This document shows positions 1 through 8,167 of a stretch of 13,445 nt of DNA, one piece after another. The notes under the pieces are model-generated. The model worked only from the letters and a program-made list of their open reading frames with translations, ran no database searches and was not told the origin of the DNA. Both the position numbers and the translations under genes were made by a program. Source of the DNA: CAYJPK01 sp964372035 (GTDB taxonomy: Bacteria > Desulfobacterota > Desulfovibrionia > Desulfovibrionales > Desulfovibrionaceae); the NCBI GenBank assembly GCA_964372035.1, contig CAYJPK010000060.1, positions 1 through 13,445 on the forward strand, written 5' to 3'. The stretch's first letter is position 1, and every line of letters begins with the position of its first letter.

Positions 1-33
1 TTTTGTACTTTAGAACAATCTTGCACATCTAAA

Positions 34-3000
34 CTACTGGATTTTATGATTTATCCAATAATTAAGAGTTTTATATAACAATTCAGAATCAATAGGTTTT
101 GTTAGATGGTCATTCATACCGTGGGAAATACTAATTTCCTTATCACCTTTCATAGCGTGGGCACTCATTGCAATGATTGGTAGTGTTGAATATTTCTCTT
201 GCGCACGGATTTTTTCAGTAGCCGTGAAGCCGTCCATAATTGGCATTTGAATATCCATAAGCACAGCATCATAAGTATTTTTCTCAAGTAAATCTAGCGC
301 CTCTTGACCATTATTTGCGATATCAAGTGTAAATCCTGCTGTTAAAAGCAATTCTTGGGCAACAAGTTGATTTATTTCATTATCTTCAGCAAGAAGTAAA
401 TGACCTCCATTTACCTTAAGTCCCGTATCATCATTGATTGAATCTTCATTTAAAACTAGCTCTGCTGGCGCAATGGAAAATTTAGCGGTGCAGTAAAAAG
501 TTGAACCACTACCTAGCTCGCTCTCAACCCAAATCTGACCTTGCATCATATTTATAATATTTTTAGAAATCGCAAGGCCAAGCCCCGTACCGCCATATTT
601 ACGTGTAACTGTATTGTCTGCCTGTGAAAATGCAGAAAATAAGCGTGAGATTTGCTCTTGTGATAAACCTATTCCAGTATCACTAATAGCAAACTTACAT
701 TCCATTTCGCTTTTATCATTAAAAGAACTTTCAATTATAAGCGAAATTGTTCCAGAATTTGTAAATTTAATAGCGTTACTTACAAGATTAAATAAAACTT
801 GTTTAAGTCGTAGAGCATCACCTAGCAATACTGTTTGTGGGTGTAAACCGGCATCAACTTTAAGCTCAAGACCTTTTTCAATACTTTTTTGAGTATATAG
901 GTCAACAACATCTTTAGCAATCTGTTGTAAACTAAAAGGCTCTTCTTCCATCTCTAATTTACCAGCTTCAATTTTTGAAAAATCTAAAATATCATTAATA
1001 ATGCGCATGAGATTGTTTGCTGAAAATACAGATTTTGCAAGATAGTCTTTTTGAAACTCAGACATTTCAGTTTGCCCTAAAAGTTGTAACAAGCCTAAAA
1101 TACCATTCATTGGAGTTCTGATTTCATGACTCATATTGGCTAAGAATTCACTCTTTGCTTTTGCACTTTGCTCAGCTAATTCTTTTGCATGTCTTAACTT
1201 ATGTTCATTATCAGCAATTTCTTTTAGCATTGCGTTATGCTCTCGTAAATCCTTAAAATAAACAATAATACCCTGTCTACCACGGTAATGCGTACGAACT
1301 AAATAAAGCTCTAGAGGTATTTCTTCTTTTGTGTGAATGTGTAGGCAAAGAGTCTCTGATTTTACAATACCCAACTCATATGCATCTTTCATTTGCTTAG
1401 TAACATAATCTTTTGAAGTCATTCCGTTTGGCTGGTATTCAGGGTGAATTTTGTGGAAATTTTTAATACAGTCTTCACGTGATTCATAGCCAAAAAGTTT
1501 CACAGATTCATTGTTAACATAAACTAGCTCGCCATTATCATCCCAAAAATGTACGCCAAGTGGTAAGGCATCTAATATCAAATTATTACGAAGTTCAGAG
1601 GCTTTTAAAAGTTCTTGCGTTGCCTTAAGCTCACGTAAATCCTTAATATATGATATTACAATAGTTTCATCATTTAATTTTGATTTAACAAGAATAACTT
1701 CTGCTGGAATAGGCTCACCGTCAGTTGTATTATGTAGCCACTCAAAGCGAAAATATCCTTTTTCAAGCACTTCCTTATGATTTTGAATTACAGCTTCTTG
1801 AGAATTTCTACCATCTGGCTGATACACTGGTGAAACAAGATGGAACTTTTCAAAATATTCTTCTTTTGTTGCAAACTTAAAGGTATTTAAAGTTTCTTGG
1901 TTACAATCAACCATATCCCCTGCTTCATTCCAAAAAGTAATCGATAATGGCAAATTATCTGAAATAATAGCATTAAGCTCTTCTTCAACTTTTTCTGTTT
2001 CAAGCTTAACCGTTTGAGTAATATCTAAAATAAGTGAAAGACGAACCTTTTCTTTATCGTCCCAAGAAATACAGGAATCAATAAACTGTATGTGCTTTTC
2101 TCTGACTTCATCATAACGGCTCCAAATATATGGAGTTGATAGATTTTTAATGATTTCATTAGTGCAATTATCGCAAGCTACTTTATCGTTACGAAATACC
2201 TCGTAACAAAGCTTAGAAGTCACATCTTCACAATCAAAGAAATCATGGACCGCCTTATTGCAATACAAAACTTCATAACTATCTAAATCAGCAATATATA
2301 TTGGCATTGGAAAGGTATCCAGCATATTTTGAACTTGCTCTTGCTTTCTACTAATTGATTTTTGCAAATTGCGTTGACGTCTACTGTAGAAAAACAACAC
2401 TAGCATTAAAACTAAAAGTAAAAGTATAATTCCAACTAATAAATCCACTGTAAAATATGACAAATACTGAAATACTTTTGAAGCATAACTTGGAGCAATA
2501 GTGTGCTCTAGTAAAATTGAACTAAACCTTTCTTGAGGAAAAGCCTTTATTGCTCTATTAAAAATAGAAACAAGCCTTTTATCTACATTTTCATTGAAAA
2601 TAAATGAAAAATTATCGTATAACGGCAATATATTAGCAATATGCAAATCATAAAACCCACCCTCTGAAATTGCAAGACGGGCGGCATAAACATTCTCAAA
2701 AGTATAATCAGCTTTACCTTTTGATACAGCTTTGTAAGCATCTAAAATATCATCAAATTCTAAAATTTTATTGTCTGGAAAAGTCTTTTTTACGAAACTC
2801 ATAACAACAGGGTGAAGTCGTGAAACTGCAAAAACACTTTCAGGGTTAATATCATAGCCCTTGCCAATCATTGCCATTGGAGTTGATAAAAAAGTGTCTG
2901 AAATAATGGCATTCAAATCTTTAGCTTTTGCAGGATTTGTATCATAACTTAAATGCATGTCATTAGTACCTTGGCTTAAAGCTTCCAAGGCCTCAGAATA

Positions 3001-3306
3001 AGTTAAACCATGCACAAATTCAAATTTCAAACCACTTAACTCTGCAATCATTTTTAAAATTTCGTAATTTATACCCTCAACAGCATTCGTTTTTTCATTA
3101 TATTTTTCAAAAGGTGGCCAATAAGCATCGTAAGAAATCCTTATCGGTGGAGAATTTTGCGCAAATTCTTGCTCTTCATGGCTAATATGAAATAAGCTTG
3201 CTGCAGACGAATATTTATTTTGAAAAATTAACACAAGAAAAAGACACAAGAAAAGTATAAATAAACTTGAATAAAATTTATTAAAAACATTTTGTCTATA
3301 CAGCAT
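34..3306 (-). CDS. Membrane hybrid sensor histidine kinase with periplasmic SBP_bac_3 (Venus-flytrap) sensor, three PAS domains and a receiver
   Basis: Predicted inner-membrane two-component hybrid kinase of 1090 residues. A signal anchor lies at about 12-29, followed by a periplasmic solute-binding-protein family 3 domain (about 50-270), a transmembrane helix (about 287-307), a Cys-rich PAS (about 325-435), two similar PAS domains (about 446-562 and 576-690), a short coiled linker, HisKA with phospho-acceptor H727 in MSHEIRTP, and an HATPase with N844 (N box), D876 (DTGIG) and GGTGLGL at 905-911. The C-terminal receiver has acidic E974/D975, acceptor D1018 and K1070. All catalytic residues are present, so it should autophosphorylate and relay to its own receiver. 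No Hpt domain or separate response regulator is adjacent, so the output is unknown. The ligand is also unknown: the Arg that usually binds the amino-acid carboxylate in this sensor family is not evident, as in BvgS-like sensors. A GAGGAG-like ribosome site precedes the ATG. The gene is divergent from the beta-helix gene. Confidence 0.95.
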   Translation of the reverse strand: MLYRQNVFNKFYSSLFILFLCLFLVLIFQNKYSSAASLFHISHEEQEFAQNSPPIRISYDAYWPPFEKYNEKTNAVEGINYEILKMIAELSGLKFEFVHGLTYSEALEALSQGTNDMHLSYDTNPAKAKDLNAIISDTFLSTPMAMIGKGYDINPESVFAVSRLHPVVMSFVKKTFPDNKILEFDDILDAYKAVSKGKADYTFENVYAARLAISEGGFYDLHIANILPLYDNFSFIFNENVDKRLVSIFNRAIKAFPQERFSSILLEHTIAPSYASKVFQYLSYFTVDLLVGIILLLLVLMLVLFFYSRRQRNLQKSISRKQEQVQNMLDTFPMPIYIADLDSYEVLYCNKAVHDFFDCEDVTSKLCYEVFRNDKVACDNCTNEIIKNLSTPYIWSRYDEVREKHIQFIDSCISWDDKEKVRLSLILDITQTVKLETEKVEEELNAIISDNLPLSITFWNEAGDMVDCNQETLNTFKFATKEEYFEKFHLVSPVYQPDGRNSQEAVIQNHKEVLEKGYFRFEWLHNTTDGEPIPAEVILVKSKLNDETIVISYIKDLRELKATQELLKASELRNNLILDALPLGVHFWDDNGELVYVNNESVKLFGYESREDCIKNFHKIHPEYQPNGMTSKDYVTKQMKDAYELGIVKSETLCLHIHTKEEIPLELYLVRTHYRGRQGIIVYFKDLREHNAMLKEIADNEHKLRHAKELAEQSAKAKSEFLANMSHEIRTPMNGILGLLQLLGQTEMSEFQKDYLAKSVFSANNLMRIINDILDFSKIEAGKLEMEEEPFSLQQIAKDVVDLYTQKSIEKGLELKVDAGLHPQTVLLGDALRLKQVLFNLVSNAIKFTNSGTISLIIESSFNDKSEMECKFAISDTGIGLSQEQISRLFSAFSQADNTVTRKYGGTGLGLAISKNIINMMQGQIWVESELGSGSTFYCTAKFSIAPAELVLNEDSINDDTGLKVNGGHLLLAEDNEINQLVAQELLLTAGFTLDIANNGQEALDLLEKNTYDAVLMDIQMPIMDGFTATEKIRAQEKYSTLPIIAMSAHAMKGDKEISISHGMNDHLTKPIDSELLYKTLNYWINHKIQ

Positions 3307-3554
3307 AAAACTCTCCTCGCTAAGTGAGTTTTGAGTTAGTTACACAGCTAATAAGCAGCTAGAATAATAAAGGCTAATTAAGAATATTTTTTAATAAGCT
3401 ATCAGCACTTATAAAAAAAAGCAAGTACATACATATAGAAAAGCTAAATTTATAGCTTTTATCATTATAATGTACCAAAAGGCACATTGACATACAAGGA
3501 GATATTTTTCATATTCTATAGTAAGTAATATTAACAATAAAAATGGAGTCGATT
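3307..3554. promoter_or_regulatory. Divergent intergenic region between the kinase and beta-helix genes, with hairpin and candidate promoter
   Basis: This AT-rich spacer must hold the promoters of both divergent genes. On the plus strand a perfect consensus -35 (TTGACA, 3487-3492) is followed by a weak -10 (TATTCT, 3512-3517; 19-nt spacer), which would give a roughly 30-nt leader for the beta-helix gene. An inverted repeat with 8-bp arms AAAAGCTA/TAGCTTTT and a 6-nt spacer lies at 3439-3460, upstream of that -35; it could be an operator shared by both genes. No convincing minus-strand promoter could be singled out. The palindrome and -35 are seen directly; their function is inferred. Confidence 0.4.
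3545..3548 (+). promoter_or_regulatory. Shine-Dalgarno (GGAG) that selects the ATG at 3555
   Basis: GGAG sits 6 nt before the ATG at 3555 and overlaps an earlier in-frame ATG at 3543, which itself has no ribosome-binding site. The site therefore favours the 3555 start, and the protein from 3555 begins with a textbook signal peptide (MRK followed by a hydrophobic core). Confidence 0.7.
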
Positions 3555-4853
3555 ATGCGTAAAACATTTAATATTCTAATTATTTTAGTTGTATTTTTGT
3601 GTGTAAATGCTTATGCAATAGATTCAAATGCAACAACATGGTTTGTATCTAGTGAAGTTGGAAAGAATAATCATGATGGCAAATCAGCTGAAAAAGCATT
3701 TAAAAATATTCAAAAAGCTCTCAATGTTGCAAAAAATGGTGATACTATTAAAGTTGCAGCTGGCAATTATTTTGGTCTTATGAATACTGGTAATATTATA
3801 ATGAAAAAAGCAGTAACGCTTGAGGGCGGGTATTCTAAAGATTTTAGCGAACGTGATTTTTTAAAATATCTAACAAAAGTGCAACCTACAAATAAATCTA
3901 ACAAATCAGGCTTAAATCACCCTCTTTTAAGACTTGACCTTAAAAAAGGAAAAGTGGTGATTGATGGTATTTTATTTGATAAGGGAGAATCCAACAATTA
4001 CCACACTCAAAAAGGTGTTATAGATGGGCTTGGAGGCTTACTTTTGCACCCACCATCAAAAGCTACAAGCACTAGTATTCCAAATGCTAAGATGCCGCTT
4101 ATAGCTGGTCCAAGCTCAGGTGGATTTGAAGGAGATTTACTAATTAAAAACTGCTTATTTTTAAACGGTAATAATGCTGGTATTCGTTTCCAAGCTGATG
4201 GTAAAGTAAAGATTGAAAATTGTGTTTTTGTTGCTAATGTTATGAGCGCAGTTGAGCTTAATGGTGGCAAAGCTGGCTCACGTGGTTTATTAGAATTTGT
4301 TAACAATACAGTATTGTTTTCATGGACACGAACAGCTGAAATGTCAGATATGGGCTATGGAATAAGGGCTAGGCGTGGCATGGATTATGATATTCATAAT
4401 AACTTAATTGGCTTTAGTGCCTGGAGTGGGATTGATTCAACCCATGATGACAAAAATCGCAAGTTAAAAATTGATAACAACATGTTTTTATTTAACAAGC
4501 AAGGTGATTTATTGATTACATATGAAGGAACACTTTTCCCTGTAACAGTTGATACTTTTGGAGATGTTGAGCTTGAAAGTGCACAAGATAATATTGCGCC
4601 AAATGATATGCAAATAATTGCTGATACCATAAATAAAGATTATGCTTCAAATTTCTTAAGTGCATCTTACAAGGAAGAAATTAGCCATGATCCAAACTCA
4701 CCTGCAAATCAAATGCGCCAAATGCTCGGGTTAAATCAACAAGGTACAATAAAATCAAGTGTTAGTATGTATGCAAATAAATACCCTTTTGATGATGCTT
4801 TAAAACTTTTTGGGGCTGTAGCAAATTATGGTGCTCAAAAAACTAAGCAGTAA
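3555..4853 (+). CDS. Secreted right-handed parallel beta-helix protein (pectate-lyase-fold superfamily), function unknown
   Basis: About 432 residues from the preferred start; a start at 3543 would add four residues. The N-terminus is a signal peptide (MRK, a hydrophobic stretch, then cleavage probably after NAYA), so the product is exported. The mature part opens with a DUF1565-like segment: WFVSSEVGKNNHDGKSAEKAFKNI-type start, then KALNVAKNGDTIKVAAGNY, a common entry to beta-helix domains. Repeated short strands with Asn ladders follow (IKNCLF, IENCVF, FVNNTV, IHNNLI, IDNNMF), typical of right-handed parallel beta-helix coils. No catalytic residues of pectate lyases or other polysaccharide lyases can be assigned, so no enzymatic role is claimed. 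The last 110 or so residues leave the repeat pattern. It is a single-gene unit ending in a terminator at 4953-4993. It is divergent from a membrane kinase with a periplasmic sensor, so a shared regulatory link is possible but unproven. Confidence 0.85.
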   Translation: MRKTFNILIILVVFLCVNAYAIDSNATTWFVSSEVGKNNHDGKSAEKAFKNIQKALNVAKNGDTIKVAAGNYFGLMNTGNIIMKKAVTLEGGYSKDFSERDFLKYLTKVQPTNKSNKSGLNHPLLRLDLKKGKVVIDGILFDKGESNNYHTQKGVIDGLGGLLLHPPSKATSTSIPNAKMPLIAGPSSGGFEGDLLIKNCLFLNGNNAGIRFQADGKVKIENCVFVANVMSAVELNGGKAGSRGLLEFVNNTVLFSWTRTAEMSDMGYGIRARRGMDYDIHNNLIGFSAWSGIDSTHDDKNRKLKIDNNMFLFNKQGDLLITYEGTLFPVTVDTFGDVELESAQDNIAPNDMQIIADTINKDYASNFLSASYKEEISHDPNSPANQMRQMLGLNQQGTIKSSVSMYANKYPFDDALKLFGAVANYGAQKTKQ

Positions 4854-4916
4854 TTATCAGTTAAAACTTTATAACATTTATATTATAAGCAGTTAATAAA
4901 AAATACACTAAGGTAG

Positions 4917-4995
4917 TGTAATAAAATTAATTAATTGCTAAAAATTTTGAATAAAAATGCAAGAAAAACATAATGTGCTTTTCTTGCATTTTTGC
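4917..4995 (+). repeat. Intergenic repeat, copy 1 (upstream of the second kinase)
   Basis: An approximately 80-bp element made of a conserved 27-bp block (4917-4943, starting TGTAATAAAAT) and a terminator hairpin built on ATGCAAGAA/TTCTTGCAT. Copy 2 at 8168-8252 has the same order and orientation: its 27-bp block (8168-8194) matches at 24 of 27 positions and its hairpin arms share the same core. Both copies start 50-65 nt after the stop codon of a plus-strand gene. Confidence 0.65.
4953..4993 (+). terminator. Rho-independent terminator after the beta-helix gene
   Basis: Perfect 15-bp arms (4953-4967 and 4979-4993) pair AAAAATGCAAGAAAA with its complement, and the right arm ends in a run of five T. 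Loop residues can extend the stem (ACAT/ATGT). It sits about 100 nt after the beta-helix stop codon. The A-run on the left gives it some capacity to act on the opposite strand, but no convergent gene is present. Confidence 0.8.
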
Positions 4996-5113
4996 AAACT
5001 GAACGATAATTTTTTATTAACGATTTATAAATACTATCCACATAACTATAAAGTCTAAGCTGTAGCTGTTTTTAATTACAAGCTTTTAGCTTGTCTATAT
5101 TTTTAAAAAATGC

Positions 5114-5142
5114 TTTACAATAAGTTGAAATTGTTGTTTAAT
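5114..5142 (+). promoter_or_regulatory. Candidate sigma-70 promoter of the second kinase
   Basis: TTTACA (5114-5119) and TTTAAT (5137-5142) are separated by 17 nt, matching the -35 and -10 consensus at five of six positions each. Transcription would start near 5149, giving a leader of about 55 nt that contains the palindrome at 5160-5183. The genome is AT-rich, so chance matches are common. Confidence 0.4.
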
Positions 5143-5159
5143 AAAAGAACAATAAATTG

Positions 5160-5183
5160 AATTACAAATTAAAATTTGTAATT
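5160..5183 (+). promoter_or_regulatory. 24-nt inverted repeat in the second kinase leader (possible operator or mRNA hairpin)
   Basis: Arms of 11 bp (AATTACAAATT and its complement) are separated by only two A residues. It ends 20 nt before the start codon and just upstream of the weak AAGAAAG ribosome-binding site. The geometry fits a dimeric repressor operator just downstream of the predicted transcription start. A 2-nt loop is too tight for a full RNA hairpin, which favours DNA binding. No regulator can be named. Confidence 0.4.
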
Positions 5184-5203
5184 AAGAAAGAAATTTAAAC
5201 TTA

Positions 5204-8116
5204 ATGAATTATACACTAGACGACAGCTGTTTACAATCAATTCTAGACGTCTCACAAGATGCCTATATTATTGTCGAGCTTAAAACTCTAAAGCTTTTAG
5301 GCTTCAATCCTGCTTTTGAAAAGTTAGGTCTTTTTGATATGCATAAAGACTCAAACTTTCTTTGCTCAACTAAATATCTTGAAAAACTTGCAAGCTTAAA
5401 AGATGTTATTAATATTCAATTAGCCTTAATTAAAAATGGTGAAAAGCCATGTGATTTAAAATATTTACCTATTGAAATTTCAAGTTCTTATAAGTATAAT
5501 CTTTCAGCAAAATTAGTATCACTTCTTGAAAAGAATGAAGTTTGCTTAATACAAATTCGTTCAAAAAATAAATTTGAATTATCTGATGAACAAATACTAA
5601 CGCTTGAAAAACGTGATATTTTGCTTCGAGCAACGAGTGAAGTAGCGCAGAAATTACTTGATGGAAGTGAAAACTTTGAGCTTACTATCAATTCTGTTTT
5701 AGGTATCTTAGGTGTTGCAACTAATGTTGACCGTGTATATGTTTGGCGCATTCATGGTGCGCCTGACCCAAAAATTGATGACAGACTTTACACTTCTCAG
5801 CTTTATGAGTGGTCAGAAGGAGCAGAACCTCAACAAGGCAATGAACTTGTTACAAATTTACTTGTTGAAGAGGGAATTCCAACTTGGATAGATACATTTT
5901 TATCTGGTAAATGCGTAAATTCTTTAGTTAAAAACATGCATGAAAGTGAGCGAGAAGTACTTGAAGCTCAAAGCATTATATCTATTCTAACTGCTCCAAT
6001 TATGTTTCATGGTCATTTGTGGGGATTTGTTGGCTTTGATAACTGCCATTGCGAATATACTTGGAGTACTGAAGAAGAAGATATATTACGCACCGCAGGA
6101 ACGCTTATTAGCACTGCTATTTATGCTAGACATACAAATGAAGCCCTATATGAAGCACAAGAACGCTTTAAAGGTGTTGAAGAAGCAACTGGAGATATCA
6201 TTTGGTCTGTCAATGAACAACATGAAATTAGTTATATTTCACAGCGCATTGAAGACGTTTTGCAATATAGCCCGAGTGAAGTAATAGGTAAAGAATTAAC
6301 AGCATTACTTGTTTGCCCTACAAGCTTTGAATTCACTGCGACACCGCAAAATCCAATTATGCGAGATTTTGAACTTCAAGTAAAATGTAAAGATGGAAGC
6401 ATTAAATGGTGTCAATCATCTTGCAAATATGTTTTTGATGAAAATGGCAAAATGACTCATGGATTTGGCTCAAGTGCTGATGTAACTGAAGTTCATGATG
6501 CAAGATATGCCCTGCAAATAGCCAATAAAGAACTTGAAGAATCTATTAATATCGCTGATGATTTAGTTGATGCTGCAAATAAAGCTAGTGAAGCTAAAGC
6601 AAGCTTTTTAGCTAATATGAGCCATGAAATTCGTACACCGCTTAACGCTATTGTTGGCATAACACATCTCTTAAAGCATACAAGTTTAAGCCAAAAACAG
6701 CTTGAATATATAACTAAAATCAATGAGTCTAGTGCTTCACTTTTAAATATTGTTAATGATGTATTGGATTTTTCTAAAACTCAAGAAGGTCAAATGACCA
6801 TCGAGAACAAATCATTTAGCATTAAATCTGTTTTTGAAGAGCTTGAAATAACTATTTCAAAATGGCTCGAAGAAAAAGAACTTGAGTTTGATATAAGCAT
6901 CTCTAACGAACTAGAAGAAATCTATCTTGGTGACTTTGTTCGCTTAAATCAAATACTTACAAGTTTAACTACAAATGCAATAAAATTTACTAATTCAGGT
7001 AAAATTTCTATCCATGTCGGCATAGAAAGTGAAAACAACGAATCAACCCTACTTCATTTTTCTGTGAAAGATACTGGCATTGGCATTTCTGAAGAAAAAA
7101 TGAGTACCTTATTCCAAGATTTTACACAAGCTGATATTTCAAGTACAAGGCGTTATGGCGGGCTTGGGCTTGGGCTTGCGCTTTGTCGTAATTTGACTGT
7201 TCTTATGGGTGGTGATATTTGGTGTGAAAGTCAGCTTGGTATAGGATCAACATTTCATTTTACATGCCGACTTGAAAAAAACATTGTTAAAGAAAAAATT
7301 GAAAAACGCAAATTAAAAGAAATAGTTATCATTGCTGCACTTGAAGATGAACATACTTTTGATAACTTAAAGCTTATGCTTAATAAGTTTGGTTATACAA
7401 ATATCAGCTTTGCCCATGATATTATGACAATTAATGAAAAATTATTTCTTAACAACACTGATATTATTATTTTACATCATAAATTTGGGGAAATTGAGAT
7501 TATTGAGAAGATTTTTATGAGCGACAACTCATATTTCAATAATATTCCAATTATTTACTATGAACCTGAAGCAAATATTGATGATACGAGCAATAGTTTG
7601 CCAAACAGTTTTATAGCTATTAATTCTTTAAATGCTTCTATCTTGCATGATACCTTTGTCAATGTTTTGGGAGATGGTTTTGAATTTGATAGCGATGCGT
7701 ATATTCAAGCTGCTGAAGATATTTTGAAAAGCGAACATAAAGATAAAAAAATTCTTCTTGTTGAAGATAATGAAATAAATCAAATGATTGCACAAAGTAT
7801 TCTTGAAGAAGCTGGACTTAGTGTAACTGTTGCAAATGACGGCATTGAAGCTTGTGATTTAATCTATAATGATTCTTATGACTTAGTGCTTATGGATATT
7901 CAAATGCCAAAAATGGACGGTCTTAGCGCAGCTCAAAAGATTCGTCAGGAAGAAAAATTTAAGAATATTCCTATCATAGCTCTAACTGCTCATGCAACGG
8001 AGCAAGATAGAGAAAAAAGCCTTAACGCAGGTATGAATGACCATACGACTAAGCCGATCAACGCTCAAGAATTATTTAAAATGTTGCTCTACTGGTTATC
8101 AAAAAACGGGGGTTAA
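5204..8116 (+). CDS. Cytoplasmic hybrid sensor histidine kinase (PAS-GAF-PAS-HisKA-HATPase-degenerate receiver-receiver)
   Basis: 970 residues, with no signal peptide or membrane helix, so a soluble cytoplasmic sensor. Order: a weak PAS-like domain (about 5-120), a GAF domain (about 140-310, with the typical WGFVGFDNCH motif at 273-282), a PAS domain with PAC motif (about 317-435), a coiled linker, then HisKA with H474 in MSHEIRTP. The HATPase has N591 (N box), D623 (DTGIG) and GGLGLGL at 652-658. Two receivers follow. The first (about 705-822) is degenerate: the position of the phospho-acceptor Asp is His758 and the DD pocket and conserved Lys are not recognisable. The second (about 848-965) is complete with E854/D855, D898 and K950. 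No response regulator or Hpt protein is adjacent, so the output is unknown. The ATG is preceded only by a weak AAGAAAG ribosome site. A repeat-borne terminator follows the stop. Confidence 0.95.
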   Translation: MNYTLDDSCLQSILDVSQDAYIIVELKTLKLLGFNPAFEKLGLFDMHKDSNFLCSTKYLEKLASLKDVINIQLALIKNGEKPCDLKYLPIEISSSYKYNLSAKLVSLLEKNEVCLIQIRSKNKFELSDEQILTLEKRDILLRATSEVAQKLLDGSENFELTINSVLGILGVATNVDRVYVWRIHGAPDPKIDDRLYTSQLYEWSEGAEPQQGNELVTNLLVEEGIPTWIDTFLSGKCVNSLVKNMHESEREVLEAQSIISILTAPIMFHGHLWGFVGFDNCHCEYTWSTEEEDILRTAGTLISTAIYARHTNEALYEAQERFKGVEEATGDIIWSVNEQHEISYISQRIEDVLQYSPSEVIGKELTALLVCPTSFEFTATPQNPIMRDFELQVKCKDGSIKWCQSSCKYVFDENGKMTHGFGSSADVTEVHDARYALQIANKELEESINIADDLVDAANKASEAKASFLANMSHEIRTPLNAIVGITHLLKHTSLSQKQLEYITKINESSASLLNIVNDVLDFSKTQEGQMTIENKSFSIKSVFEELEITISKWLEEKELEFDISISNELEEIYLGDFVRLNQILTSLTTNAIKFTNSGKISIHVGIESENNESTLLHFSVKDTGIGISEEKMSTLFQDFTQADISSTRRYGGLGLGLALCRNLTVLMGGDIWCESQLGIGSTFHFTCRLEKNIVKEKIEKRKLKEIVIIAALEDEHTFDNLKLMLNKFGYTNISFAHDIMTINEKLFLNNTDIIILHHKFGEIEIIEKIFMSDNSYFNNIPIIYYEPEANIDDTSNSLPNSFIAINSLNASILHDTFVNVLGDGFEFDSDAYIQAAEDILKSEHKDKKILLVEDNEINQMIAQSILEEAGLSVTVANDGIEACDLIYNDSYDLVLMDIQMPKMDGLSAAQKIRQEEKFKNIPIIALTAHATEQDREKSLNAGMNDHTTKPINAQELFKMLLYWLSKNGG

Positions 8117-8167
8117 GCTCTTTTGTATAATCAGTTTGATTTGCTATGCTAAAACATACTAACATAT

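Larger units (their letters stand above)
4854..5203 (+). other. 350-nt intergenic region: repeat-borne terminator, small hairpin, promoter and leader palindrome
   Basis: No gene is visible. From left to right it holds a repeat copy with a terminator, a hairpin with 7-bp arms ACAAGCT/AGCTTGT and a 3-nt loop (5078-5094) followed by CTATATTTTT, a candidate sigma-70 promoter and a 24-nt palindrome just before the second kinase. The hairpin and T-rich tail could be a weak second terminator or an attenuator, but it lies upstream of the predicted promoter. Confidence 0.6.

Noticed and set aside
614..892. Open frame opposite the kinase core
   Set aside because: It lies antisense to the conserved HATPase/HisKA coding sequence and has no recognisable protein features.
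3543..3554. Upstream ATG as start of the beta-helix gene
   Set aside because: It overlaps the GGAG ribosome site that serves the ATG at 3555 and has no site of its own.
6009..6284. Open frame in another frame inside the second kinase
   Set aside because: It is within the GAF/PAS coding region, where the in-frame protein is clearly conserved.
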